Assembly: GCA_902806565.1 (NCBI GenBank)
Contig: CADCXA010000069.1
Location: 372,001 to 436,000, forward strand
Length of the DNA: 64,000 nt
DNA from: Hypoxylon rubiginosum
Lineage: Eukaryota > Ascomycota > Sordariomycetes > Xylariales > Hypoxylaceae
Reading direction: 5' to 3'
Shown here: positions 26,301-39,431 of the stretch, piece by piece
Layout: each line of letters opens with the position of its first letter
Numbering within the stretch: position 1 is the first letter of the stretch
Translations under genes and position numbers: made by a program
Notes under the pieces: model-generated
The model's database searches: none
What the model was told of the DNA's origin: nothing
What the model saw: the letters and a program-made list of their open reading frames with translations, nothing else

Positions 26301-29300
26301 AATTTAAATATAACTTAAATTATTTTTATATATTTTAATTATTAAAAATTTTAAACTATTAAACTTTATAAATTAAACTTATATAATAAACTAAATAATT
26401 TTTTTATTATATAAATTATTAATATATAATATATATTTTATAATTAAAAAAAAAAGTTATTATAAAAATAAAATAAAAAGTTAATAATTAACTTAAAATA
26501 AAAACCATTTTTAATATTAAAATAAAAATTATAATTAATTTTATTTAAAAAAAAATTATTTTTAACTATAAAACCTTTTTATTAATAAAATATAATAAAA
26601 GCTTAAAAATTAAAAAAACTTTTAAAAGTACTTATTTAAAAAAAAATTTAAAAAAAATTTTAAGCTCTTTTTATTATCTTAAAATATAAAACTAAATAAA
26701 AATTAATTATAAAAAAATTATTAAAAGATTTTTTTAAATCTTAAATAAAAATAATAAAAGCTAAATATTATATTTATTTAAAATTATTTAAGCTAATTAA
26801 ATATTAATTAAACTTAATAAAATCTTTTTATATAAAACTATATATAAATAAAAAACTATAATATTTATTAAAATTATAATTTTTATATAATAAATATTTA
26901 AATAAAATAAAATAAAAAATTATAAAAAGTTTTTAATAATTTAAATAAAACTTTTTTTTAAAAAAAAAAAAAAGATTTTTAAAAATTGATTATTATTTTT
27001 ACAAGGAAAAAAAAAAGGTAATTAAATAAAAAAATAAAAAATATATAAAATAAACTAAGAATATAATATTATAAAAAAATAATTTTATATTTTTATTTAA
27101 TATTTTTTATTATATTAATATTTTAAATAAAAATAAGTTTTATTATAATTAATTAAAACTTTATTTAATTAATTAAATTTATAAAAAAAATAAATATAAT
27201 ATTTATAAATTAAATAATATTATTTTAAAAATTATATTTTTAGAAAATTAGTTTAAGTTTTTTATAAAAAATAAATAAAAATACTAAAAATTTAATAACT
27301 TTTTTAATAACTTATAAACTATAAAACCAAATAATAAACAATATAATTAAAATAAAAATAATAATATAAAAGTTTATTAAAATAATTTATATTAAAATAA
27401 ATATATTTTAATTAATAGTAAAATAAAATAATAAACCATTAAAATTATTTTAAAAAACAAGATTATTTTTAAAAATAAAGTTTTTTAATTATAATAAATT
27501 AAAATCTATTTTTTTAAAAAAATAAAAAAGAAATATATTATTATATTAAACCTTATAATATTTACTAACCTTAAATCACGTTTAACTTAAAAAAATAAAA
27601 GAAAATAATTATATTTATATTTAATATTATAATTAAAAATCTATAAATATATAATATATAATTAATATATAACTAAAAAACTTTATTTAAAACACCTTAT
27701 TTATTTTTTCTTTTATAAATTTTAAATTTTCGTTATTTAAAGTTAATTTATTTATTTAACTTTTATTTTATTTTTTATTTATTTTAAAATCAAGTTAATT
27801 TTATTAATAAAATAAAAAAACGTAATATTTAATATAAAAACTTCACTTTTTATTTCACTTAATTTAAAATCTTAATATTAAACCATTAAAATTAAATTAA
27901 TAAATTCTTTAATATAAAATTTTTAATTAAAAAAAAATCTTAATACTGTTAAATTTAAAAATTCTTAAATTAATAATTTTAAAATTCATATGTTTTATTA
28001 AACATTAAAATAATATAAATATTATAAAACTTTTTTATAACATTAAAAATAAACTTATAGTTAAAAAAAAGTTATATTTTAATATAATTAATAAAATTAA
28101 ATATTTTTATATAATATTAATAATATTAATAAATTACTTTATTTAAAAAACCATATATTTAAATAAAAAAACTAAAAATATAATAATTATTTTATATAAA
28201 TTTATTAAAATAATTATTTAAAAAACCTATATATTTAATATTAATAAATAAAAATAATAATTATTTTAAAAATAACTGTTTAAAAAAAAGGTAATAATTT
28301 TATAAAAGGTTAATTATTTATTAAAACTTTTAATTAAATATTTTTTAAAAAATATATTAATTAATAATAAAATTATTAAATATATAGAAATTTATATTAT
28401 AAATTATTTAATAAATTATATTAACTAAGTTTTTTTATAAAATTATTAAACTTTATTAATTTATAAATATTTATTATTAATATAAAACCTGGAAATTAAA
28501 AATAAAAATTTTAATTAAAAATCTATTAAATTATTTATTAAGAATAATAAAAATAATAAAACTAAAAATTTTATTATTATATAAAACTTTAAAAAGTTAT
28601 AAGGATTAATAATTTAAAAAAATATAAATTATAATAATTTTTTTAACCTAGAATTTATTTTAACTAATAAAAGTTATAATATAAATTTAAAATTAATTTT
28701 TATATTTAAAATAAGTTAATTAAAAATGGTAAATTATTTATTTATTTATAGTTATTTATATAATAAAAATAATAGTTAATTAAAAATAAATATAATATTA
28801 AAAATCTAGTTTATTTATTAAATATTAATTTAAATTTTAAAATTTTAAAAAAACTAATTATAATATATTTTATTTATAATAAAATATAATCTTTTAAATA
28901 ATTTTAATAAAAACTTTATATTAAATTAATTTTAAAAAAATAAATTAAGATTATAATTATAAAAAATAAATAATATATTTATAAAAATATTTTAAATTTA
29001 AAAATAAGTTTTAATATTTATATTAAACTTTTTTTAAAATATATACCTAAGTATAAAAATAATATTATTAAAATTAAAAAATAATAATAAAAATAATATA
29101 TTAAACTTAAGGTTTTTATAATATTTTTAAATATATTATATAATAATAAGTTTTATAATATTATTATTATTATTAAACATCTTAAATCTTTTTAAATAAA
29201 TAAAAGTAAATATAATAATTATAATTTAAATATTTTGTATTATTTTAAAAAATAATTTAAGATATTTTAAAAAAACTAAAAAATTAAAAAAAAAAGGAAA

Positions 29301-31216
29301 TATAAAAAATAAAAATTATTATAAAATTCTTAGTTTTTTATCACCTTAAAAAAAGTGGGTACCACCAATTAAAAACTAGTTTATATATTATATTAATATA
29401 TTATTAATTTATAATTAAAATTAATAAAAACTTATTTATATAATAAATTATTTAATAAAATACTTATATAAAACTATATAAATATTAAAAATATTTAATA
29501 TTTTTTTTTTTTTTTAATTAATATAATTCACTTTATATTTTTTATTTTTTTCTTTTAAAAAACTTATAATTATAATATTTTATAACTATAATAATAATAT
29601 ATAAAAAAAAAAAAACAATATCCGTTAATATTATAAATTTTTTAAAAAATATTTATTATATTAATAATGTTATTAATTAATAAAAGTATTAATTAAAACT
29701 TTTAAAACTTATAATAATAATATTTTTTTTTTTATTTAATTAAAATTAAATTTATATATTATAATTATATTATAAAATATTTTATTTTTATTAAAAATAA
29801 ACTTTAAACTTTAATATAAAAAACTTATATTTATAATTACAAGTTTTTTAATTTTATATAAAAATAAAAAATATAATAAATTATTAAAAATAAAAAAATT
29901 TTAATTATTTATTATAAAAAATATATTATTTATTAAATTAATCTATAAAATTAAAACATTATAAATTTTAAAAAATTATAAAATAAATAATTTTAATAGT
30001 ATTATATTTACTTTAATTAAATAATATAACTTATAATTTATTTTGTAAATAACTTATTATAATTTTACGGCATTAAATAAAAACCTTAATAATTATATAA
30101 TTTTTTATTTTTATATAATATTAATTAATATATAAAAAAAATAAGTTTATATTTTTAATATTTTTATAAATAAAATAAGTTTTTCTTTTATTAAAGTATA
30201 AATATTATTTATAAACTTAAATAAAATATATAGTAATAATAAATAAAAAATAATAATTAAAAACTTTAAAAATTTATATTAAATTTAAATTATTTTTTAA
30301 AATAATAAATAAATATATAGTTATTAAATAATATATAATTTTTATTTATTATTTAAAAAACTAACTACTTTACTTTAATTATTAAAAAATAAAAACCTTA
30401 ATTAAACTTTAATTTTAAATATTTTTATAAAAATAACATTTAAATATATTAAAATTAAAATAACTATTAAAAAACTTTTATTTATTAAACGGCTTATAAT
30501 ATTAATTAAATTAATATATAATTTTATATTTAAAATAAGCCTAATAAAATTATAATTTATAATAATTAATATAATTAAAAACATTAAAAATAACTTTTTA
30601 AATAATAACTTATTTAATTTTCTAGATAATTTTCTAGATTTTAAACTTATAAAAAAAAAGAAAAATAAAACTAAAAGTAATTTAAAAAAAAGCGTTATTA
30701 TTATAATTACTTTTAATAAAATTATATAAAAAATTAAAACCTAATATTTTCTTAAAAATAAAATTAATTTTAAAAAATAATATAAATATTTATTAAATTT
30801 TAATTATAACCTAGTTTTTTAAATAAATTTAATTTAAAAAATTAAATATAAATAAAAATTATTTATATTAATTAGTAAATAAATAACTAATATATAAAAA
30901 ATTATAATAAATAAATTATAATTTATTAATTTTTATAACTAAATAAATTAAAACTAATATATTATTTTAATTAATATAATTAATAAATCACTTAAAACTA
31001 AAAAACTATTTATAAAAAATATATATTTTATATTAACTAAAAAATAAAAAAAAACTAGTAATTTTATAAAATTAAATAATAAAAACAAGTTTATAATATA
31101 ATTTATAAAAAAAGTTTTAAAATAAATTAATTAACTTAATATAAAAAGAAATAAATAAAAGGTTTTTTTTTATAAATTTAAATTAAAATAAAACCTTATT
31201 TAAATTTAAAAAAAAA

Positions 31217-31503
31217 TTATAATAAAATACAGTAATTAATACTTTATAAAAAGTTATATAATTATTTTATAATTAAATTCTTTTTTTTTTTTTTTTTTAA
31301 AAAACTTACAAAGCTTTTTATATAATTAAATAACTATATATTATAAAAATATATACTATTTTATAAAATATTTTAAATATATTAATTAAGATATTTTTTA
31401 AGTTATTTTTTAAGTTAAATATAATTTAAAGTAAATAATAATATAACTGTTATTTAAGTTAAAAATTACCGGTATAAAAACAAAGTTTTATTATAATATA
31501 AAT
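31217..31503 (+). repeat. Dispersed repeat family A, copy 3
   Basis: Aligns with 17992-18284 and 19631-19911. GCGGCGATT is ACAGTAATT here, while TTACCGGTATAAAA is preserved exactly as in copy 1. Each copy thus lost a different subset of C/G positions, as expected if they were mutated independently. Confidence 0.75.
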
Positions 31504-33787
31504 ATAATTATAATTATAAATATTAAAACCATGTTTTAAAAAAAATATTATATATTAATATTAATAAATATTTTATTAAATTTAATATAAAAATAATTTA
31601 TATGGTTTAAGTTTTTATAAAATATTATTACTAATTTAAAATTATTTTTTTAAATATTAATTTTAATATATAATTTTTAAATATAACTTAAAAAAACATT
31701 TAATATATAATTTAAATTAATATAAAATATTAATATTATTATTTTAAAATATATAATAATAAATATAATAAATATAATTAATATTTTTATATATATAATG
31801 AATTTTATAAAGTAACTTTTAATATTTAAAAATAATAAACCTAGCGATTTAATTTTTAAATTTAATAATAATAAATTTAATAATTTAATTTTTAATTTTA
31901 AATAAAATAAACTAGTTAAAACTTTTAAATTAAAACTTATTTATTAATTATTAAATTTAAAAATATATTTATATAATTTTATATTTATTATTATATTAAT
32001 TTATTGAATATAATATTTAATTCTTTTTTAATTATAAAATATATATTAAAATATAATTTTATTTAAATTGAAAATAAAGTTTATTTAACTTATTTATAAT
32101 AAATATTTATTATTTTTATATATATATTTTTATTAATAATTTAACTTAAAAAAATATATATATAAATAATTAATAATTAAATTAATAAAATTAACTGTAT
32201 AAAAAAAAAAGTATTTATTATATTAATTATATTTTAAAATATTTTATTTATTTTATTATATTTAAAAAGAGTTTTTTATTAATAAAAATTATATTTTATA
32301 TTAATTATTTAAAAACGAATAATAATTTTAAATTTATAAAATTTAATATTAATAATAATAATAATTATATATTAAATAAAAAACATAATAATAAAATTAA
32401 TATAAAAAAATATAAATTAATTAAATGTTTATATAAAAAACTATAAATATAAAACTTATATTAAATAAAATTAAAAATATTTATTATTTAAATGAACTAA
32501 TAATTTAATAAAATATAATAAAATAATAATTATAATTTTTATTTTAAAAGTTTTATTATATTATATATTTTTTTAAAATATAAAACTTAAATTAAACGTT
32601 TTATTATAATAAAATTTTATTTTTAAAATTTAAAATTCTTATTTTATATTAATTTTATTTTTATATATATTCTTTTTATATTTTTTATATATATTATAAT
32701 ATTATAACGTTATAAATATTTATAAAATATTTATAATTAAAAAAGATTTTTTTTTTTTATAAATTTATAATATTTAATTTAAATAATAAACGTAAATTTT
32801 ATTAATATTAAATTATAATTAAAAAAATAAATATTTTTTATTATATAATATATAATATTAATATATAATATATATTATTATATTAATTTTTATATAAATT
32901 TAATAAATATATTAAAATTTATATTTATAAATAATATTAATATAATAATATAATAATTAAGAAATAAAATTTTATTAAATTTAATATATTTTTATTTCTT
33001 AATAATTAAATTATTATTAAAGCTTTTATTTATATTAATTTTTAAGTTTTAAAATTAATAATATTATAATAATAATATTATAAAATTATTAAATAATATA
33101 TTAAACTTTAAAATATAAAATTTTATTTAAAAATCATATTATTTTATTATATATATTTATAATTAATAAATATTTAAATATTATAATTATATTTTTAATT
33201 TTTAATTATTAAAATTATATATATATTATTAGATTTTTTATATACAGTTTTTAAATTTAAAATTAATAAATATTATATTTTAAATTTATAAATATAATAA
33301 TATAAACTATTTCAATATAATTAAATATTATTTTAATATAATTTAAAATAAGATTTTATAATTTATATTATATTAATTATAAATTATTTTAAATAATTAA
33401 AAGTTTTTTTTTTTTTTTTTATAAAATATAATATTTATCTTAAATAAAAAATATATATTTTATTAAAATTAAATTATATAAAATTATAATATTAATTAAT
33501 TTAAAATTAATATATTTATAATTATAATAAAAGAAATTAATTTTTATTATTATATAATATATAATATTATATATAATATAAAATATAATATAATATATAT
33601 TATTATATTAATTTTTATATATATTTAATAAATATATTAAAAATTTATATTTATATATAATATAATTATTTATAAATTATAATATATAATTAATTTTATA
33701 TTTAATTATTAAATAAACAAATATTATAATTATATTATTTTTTTATTATTAAAATTATATAAATATTTTAAAATATTTTATATTTTA

Positions 33788-33983
33788 TTAAAGTTTTAAA
33801 TTTACGGCTTTATTAAATAGATTTTACGTTTTAATTAAATAAATTATAGTTTTTAAATATATATTTATTATTATATATAATAAACCTCGCTTTTAAATAT
33901 ATATTTAATTAATTATTTTAATTATTTTTATATTTTTAGTTTTTTACTTTTTATTATATATGTTTTTTTATATATAAACTATA
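33788..33983 (+). repeat. Dispersed repeat family B, copy 2
   Basis: Aligns with 15691-15890: TTTACGGCTTTATTAAATAG and AATAAACCTCGCTTTTAAAT are kept, while CTCCTAGC and ACGTGCG positions have become A/T. Confidence 0.7.
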
Positions 33984-34503
33984 ATATTTAAAACTTATTA
34001 TTTAATTTAAATTACTTATTTTATATATAAATAATTACTTATTATAATTTATATTATATAAATTATTTTATAAATAAAAAACAAAGTTAATAACTTTTTT
34101 ATAAATTATTATTTATATTATTTATATTATTTTAAAAAACTTTAAATTAATTTATTTTTTTTTTCTTTTTTTTACGATATTTATATTAAATATAATAATT
34201 AATTTTATAAATATATTAATTTCTTTATTAAACTTATTAATATTTATATTTTATTTAATAAATTTATATTTATATAATTAAAAAAAAACTTATTAAAATT
34301 AATTAAATTATATAAATTAATATTAAAACTTTTATTATTTTAATTTTTATAAATAAAAAAAAGTTAATATTTATAAAAAAAATCTTAATAAGTATAATAA
34401 TTTATATTTTTTTAAATAAAATTAAAATAAAAATAACTTTAATAATACCTTATAAATAATAATAAACTTTATTAATAATAACGCTGGTAATTTTAATAAA
34501 TTT

Positions 34504-34556
34504 AAAAACTTAAAAATTAAAAAAACTTTAAAAATTAAAAAAACTTTAAAAATTAA
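34504..34556 (+). repeat. 17-bp tandem repeat, three copies
   Basis: Three consecutive AAAAATTAAAAAAACTT-like units. Short, and of unknown significance. Confidence 0.5.
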
Positions 34557-35317
34557 TTAAACTATTAAATTAATTTTTAAATTTATTATAAAAAACACTT
34601 AAAAATCTATAAATTAAAAATCTATTAAACTAATTAAAATATTAATAAACTTATAATTATTTTTTAATAAAATAATTAAAATATTAATTAATAATAAGTT
34701 TATAAATAAAATTATAAATATTAGTTTATTTTAATTAAACCTGTTAGTTAATAAAACTAGTAAAAATAAAATATTTATTTTTAAAAAACTTTATTATTAT
34801 AATAATATTAATTTATAAAAAGAAAAATTAATTAAATAAGTTAAAAATTTAAACGTATATAAGAAAAAGATTTTAAATAATTTATATAAATTATTATATA
34901 AATCGGTTTTAATTTAATAAACTTAATAACTTTTTTTTAAAAAAAAATTAAAAATTAAAATAAACCTAAATATTTATTTAATTATTTTAATAAAAAAGTT
35001 TAAAATTAAGTTATTAATAATTTAAAAATAACTTAATATAAATATATATAATTTTAATAATATCCGGTTTAATAAACTTATATAATAATATATATATATT
35101 TTATTTAAATATATTAAAACTATAAAATATATTATTTTATAATAACTTTTAAATTAATTTTATTTTATTATTGTTTTTAAACTTAAGGTTTTAATTTTTA
35201 AATTAATAAATAAAATTATAATTTTTACTTACTTTATTTTACTTTTTATTAAATAATAAATCTTATAAAAAAAATTACTAAAATAAGTTTAAATATCGTT
35301 AAATAAATAAAAAAATA

Positions 35318-35514
35318 TTAAGGTTTTAAATTTATAATTTTATTAAATAAACTTTATATTTTAATTAAATAAGTTATGGTTTTTAATTATATATTTATTA
35401 TTATATATAATAAATTTAATTTTTAAATATATATTTAATTAATTATTTTAATTATTTTTATAATTTTAGTTTTTTATTTTTTATTATATATGTTTTTTTA
35501 TATATAAATTATAA
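35318..35514 (+). repeat. Dispersed repeat family B, copy 3 (most mutated)
   Basis: Aligns with 15691-15890 and 33788-33983, but the remaining CpG words are gone (ACGGC is now ATAAT). It lies directly before family C copy 1. Confidence 0.7.
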
Positions 35515-35522
35515 TATATTTA

Positions 35523-35685
35523 TTATAATTTAAAAGTAAATATTTTAAATATATAATATAATAAAAATAAAATAAAAATTTAAAATAAATATAAAACTTA
35601 AAATTTATTATATATATTATAAATTTTATAATTATAAATTATAACTTTTTTAATAAAACTATAAACTAGGAATTTTAATATTTTT
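35523..35685 (+). repeat. Direct repeat family C, copy 1
   Basis: About 160 bp beginning TATAATTTAAAAGTAAATAT and ending near the CTATAAACTAGGAATTTTAA region. A nearly identical copy starts at 36536, 1013 bp downstream. Confidence 0.75.
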
Positions 35686-36535
35686 TTTTTAATTTTTAAT
35701 TTTAATAAAAAAATGCGGTATTAAAAAATATTATAAAAATAACTATCTTTTTATTATCTTATAAAAAAAATCTAGCTAGAGTAATTTTTATATAAAAAAA
35801 TTAATATATAATATTATATAAAATAATTATAATTATAAATAATTATATAAATTTTAAATATTTAAATAATTAATTTTTATTATTAATTTATAATTAAGTT
35901 TTAAATTTTTTTTTAATATTTTATATATATAAATTTTAATCTTTTAATAAGTTTATATTATATTATTTATTTTATATATTAAAAACTAAAAAAAAAAAAA
36001 AAAACTAAAAAATTTTATATAATAAACTTATATATTTATAAATTAAAATCTATAAGTTAAAACTTTTTAAATATAATAATAAACTTAATAAAAAAATTAG
36101 TTAGTAATATTAATAAATTATTAAAATATTTATTAATAAATTTATTTTATAAATATATTAATATAAAAACTTTATAAAACTTTTTATAAAAATTTATAAA
36201 AATTCTTATAAATATTTTTATAAAATTTATATATTAATAAATTAAAAAATATAATAATATTAATAACTTATTAATAAAAAAATAAATTAATATTATTAAT
36301 ATAATAATTATAATATTTATATTAATAAGTTTTATTAATTTTAAATTTTAATATTAATATATATAAAAAATATATTAAAATATTTATTATTTTAAAATAT
36401 AAAAAAGTTATATATTTTATAATAAAAATATTTTAATTAATTTATTAATTAAACTTTTTTTTATTAAAAGTAAAATAAAATTAATTATAAAATATAAAAA
36501 ATAATAAATTAATTTAAATAAAAAATATTAAATAT

Positions 36536-36700
36536 TATAATTTAAAAATAAATATTTTAAATATATAATATAATAAAAATAAAATAAAAATTTAAAATAA
36601 ATATAAAATTTAAAATTTATTATATATATTATAAATTTTATAATTATAAGTTATAACTTTTTTAATAAAATTATAAATTAAAAAATTTAATAATATTTTT
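36536..36700 (+). repeat. Direct repeat family C, copy 2
   Basis: About 160 bp nearly identical to 35523-35685; most differences are C/T or G/A (AAAACTTAAAA versus AAAATTTAAAA, ACTATAAACTAGG versus ATTATAAATTAAA). The pair could be the ends of a 1.2-kb non-autonomous element. Confidence 0.75.
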
Positions 36701-36885
36701 TTTTAAATTTAAATTTAATAAATATTATATTTAAACTTATAAATATAATAATATAAATTATTTAAATATAATTAAATAAATATAATTTATTAAATTTATT
36801 AAATAATTTAAATTTTATTAAAATAAGCTAGGTGGGCGCAGCTTACTAAGTTTATTAAATAGTTTAAATTTTATTAAGATAAAAT
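36700..36885 (+). repeat. Dispersed repeat family E, copy 2, at the AT/GC border
   Basis: Counterpart of 16590-16740. Its right end, GGTGGGCGCAGCTTACTAAG near 36831, is the GC-rich version of GGGTATAACTTATTAAA at about 16669. The border of the AT block therefore coincides with an element end that escaped most mutation. Confidence 0.55.
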
Positions 36886-37139
36886 TAAAGGTCTCTTATC
36901 GTTATCTAATCGGCATGTTTAACTGCCAATCGGGACGGAGAGCTGCTTAAGCGAGTCCGAATTGTTGCATTGAACAGTGCGGGCGTAAGCGCTCAGAGGG
37001 CCGGGGCTGTGCAGCGCTGAGCCAACAACTCGAACAATAAAAAAATTAACGATGTATAAAATCAGTACTGAAGTCTCTTGAAAGGTCTCTTGAGAGGCCT
37101 CGGTCGTAATGTTCAGCATTGGAGTCTTGGCTAAAGAGT
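36886..37139. other. Upstream region of the 37140 gene
   Basis: About 250 bases of GC-balanced DNA between the AT block and the next start codon. Contains a near-duplicated AAGTCTCTTGA/AAGGTCTCTTGA (about 37070-37095) and no recognisable gene. Confidence 0.35.
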
Positions 37140-38573
37140 ATGTCTCAATCTTCCCACCCCCCGCCTTATCCGGGCAATATAGCGCATCGCGTCCTGGGAG
37201 ACAGCGAGTTGGAGAAAAGTAAGAAAAGAAGACCAGGTCCCCGTAGATTCATTCAAGCTAAATAGTAACGGCAGCACACCCGGACCCCGGATCACGTGAC
37301 GACTACTCGCCGTACGACGACGACGAAGAAGAATGGGAACTGGATGACGCCCAAGAGGAGCTACGCGCTAATCAACACAGAAGTTATGACCAACATGAAC
37401 ACGAGCTCCTAACTGCGTCCATACTGGCCCGTTCAAGATCCTCTTTACCAGCCGCCCCAGCACAGCTCCCGTACCCCGTTATCCTACCCCAGCGGCGACC
37501 CAAGAACCGCGACCGCGGATTCATAAGGGCATACGCACCCGATCTGATGCGCTGCGGCATCGACCAGCCCACCTTCATGGCTTTCCTAGACGGCTTCGAC
37601 AAGGCGACAGCGACGTCTCCATGGCTAAGCGTCATAGATCTCGCAGGGGGCGTAGCCGGGGTTATTCCGTACGCCATAGCGGCTCCTATCGGATTAGCCG
37701 TCCAGATAGCAGCAGGAGTCTACCGAGAGACGCAAGGTCGCAAGAAGTAAGAGCAGGCGAATCTCGCAGTCCGACTAACTCCGCTAACCCCGACCTTCTT
37801 ACTCGACTCTAGTCAGAACGACTTCATCGTGAAGATGAACGAAGAGCTCTTCCGGCCTCGTGGCCTATACTGCCTCATAATGGCATACTGGCCGGACACC
37901 GGCAAGACCAGCGCACGACAGGGCACTCTAACGCAGTTAGATATCAATGCCGCCACTAGCGCGCCCCCCGGTACGAGCAACAGGTATCGAAGTAACGACG
38001 GAACGATGGGGCCGATCGAGTTTCCTGAATCGGCAGAACTCGTCTTTCCCGGCCTCGAGGAAGCATCGCGGGATGATAAGGGCGGCGAGGGCAGTATAGG
38101 AGATACCGTATTGAAGGGATTCGAGAGGTTCAAAGGTCGTAGAGATCTTAAAGCCCAAAGGAAATACGTAATGTGTCGCGAAACCTTCCATGATGCTCCC
38201 AACTGACGAAGAATATGTTAGCTCAAGAAGAATCCCGCAAGTGCTTTAAATCCATTGATGGACCCCAAGGTCGAGCTCACTCCTAAAGATCGCGAAAAGC
38301 AAGAGCGCAGGCTCGAAAAGGACGAACGAAAGCGAGAGAAACATGAGCGAAAGCACGAGAAAAAGGCGCAGAAGCATCCCGAGAGGGCAGAAAAAGAGCC
38401 TCGCAAGCGCCTATTACAAAAGGTATTCAAGATCCGCTCGAGCCCAGCACCGAACGCCTGTCGGAGTTCTAACAAATACGCAGGATGTCTTGTATATGAT
38501 GATTATTAATATGCCGTCGACGGATGAGATGGAGAATGCGTTGAAATTGGTTGGAGATGGGAGAGGCGTATGA
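37140..38573 (+). CDS. Uncharacterised fungal protein, acidic N-terminus, hydrophobic centre, charged C-terminus
   Basis: Five exons (37140-37218, 37266-37746, 37813-38167, 38222-38422, 38484-38573) give 1206 nt and 401 residues. Each intron has a good donor and a branch-like site, and splicing removes an apparent stop at 37748 and an apparent frameshift near 38207. The order is a proline-rich start, an Asp/Glu-rich stretch (YDDDEEEWELDDAQEE), a short conserved-looking segment (RGFIRAYAPDL), a Gly/Ala-rich hydrophobic region around residues 145-180 (VIDLAGGVAGVIPYAIAAP) that may insert in or associate with membrane, MNEELFRPRGLYCLIMAYWP, a Lys/Glu/Arg-rich probable helix, and the end DVLYMMIINMPSTDEM. 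I associate this architecture with a widespread hypothetical protein family in filamentous ascomycetes; no function is known to me. Confidence 0.8.
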
Positions 38574-39431
38574 AAATTGAGAAGAGGGCATCGATAAACA
38601 TTGCGTAGGGGCGGACCGGATCCAAGTACTCTACCTAGCAGCTTCGTGCTCCGTGGTTAGAGGTGAGACTCTTTTCAGGTATCTCTAACGACGAGGATCG
38701 TGAGAAAACTGCCGTACTTTTCCTTCCTGGACTGGTCGACCGACTGTTTGGATAGGCCTGCGAATGCCTAGCTTCGCCGTTATTATCTACAGCTGGAGTG
38801 GGATTTCTACGAGATTCCCTCAACGACAGCTTGGAGCTATGTGGGCGATGTATGCGTATGGTGCAGTATTCTCATGGCCTGTAGGTACCTCGCCCTTGTT
38901 GATTTTATAGCTACATGTAGTATTTAATCCCTAAATGACCTGAGATCAGGGTCGATGCGGAAGGGCTTGGAGTCTATCCTCGTACCAAGGTACCTACATG
39001 TAGGTACGTGCTTGCCTAAAAATACCCTACAAAAGGAGGATAGGTACTTGGGTACTTATCTTCTTTCCCGAGACGAGTATAATAGCGGTAGTGACTACCA
39101 ATAGCCTGACGCCTTCTATCGTCGTCCTCGCACCAGCTTTTTTCGTATAATCTCGTTGAAGAAATTCAACCAAATCTCAGATCAATACCCATCTGGATCT
39201 TTCACCTTTCCACCTTTCCACACCTCCGCCCTTTCACTCTCTCAGAACCTCCACCCTTCCACTCTCTCAGAACATCTTTTCAGACCCTTCTCATACCTCT
39301 TCCTGGTACCATTCAAGCTTCCTGATACCATTCAAGAGGCATCATACCTCGCATTCACTTGATTTAAATCACCGGCCGAGCCACGAAACAGCTCCCACAG
39401 TATCGCGCAACCAGTCGAAACCGACGATACC
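38574..39431. other. Intergenic region with CT-rich leader
   Basis: No gene recognised. Contains several TAGGTACCTA/ACATGTAGGT palindromes (about 38880-39060). The last 260 bases before the next ATG are strongly pyrimidine-rich, with short direct repeats: CCACTCTCTCAGAAC-like words near 39233 and 39258, and TACCATTCAAG near 39308 and 39325. This looks like the promoter and leader of the downstream gene. Confidence 0.45.

Larger units (their letters stand above)
11100..36840. repeat. 25.7-kb AT-rich heterochromatin-like block (RIP-degraded transposons)
   Basis: Composition is overwhelmingly A/T from end to end, with sharp borders near 11,100 and 36,840. No open frame of useful length or recognisable protein exists. 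Several repeat families occur two or three times inside it, and aligned copies differ almost solely by C/T and G/A changes, which is diagnostic of repeat-induced point mutation. The least mutated copies keep CpG-containing words where others have TpA. The likely origin is nested LTR or LINE elements, but their coding parts are too degraded to name. Such blocks in Pezizomycotina are usually H3K9-methylated heterochromatin; a centromeric role cannot be judged from this window. Confidence 0.85.

Noticed and set aside
30402..30584. 60-codon ORF within the AT-rich block
   Set aside because: Ile/Leu/Asn/Lys-only composition expected by chance in AT-rich DNA; no homology features.
37745..37751. Premature stop (TAA) in the 37140 gene
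   Set aside because: It lies inside a consensus intron (donor GTAAGA at 37747, branch GCTAAC, acceptor TCTAG at 37812); splicing gives a continuous frame.
38204..38260. Apparent frameshift separating two ORFs (38206 stop and the 38255 frame)
   Set aside because: An intron 38168-38221 with a CTGAC branch site joins the two frames exactly, so no lesion is needed.
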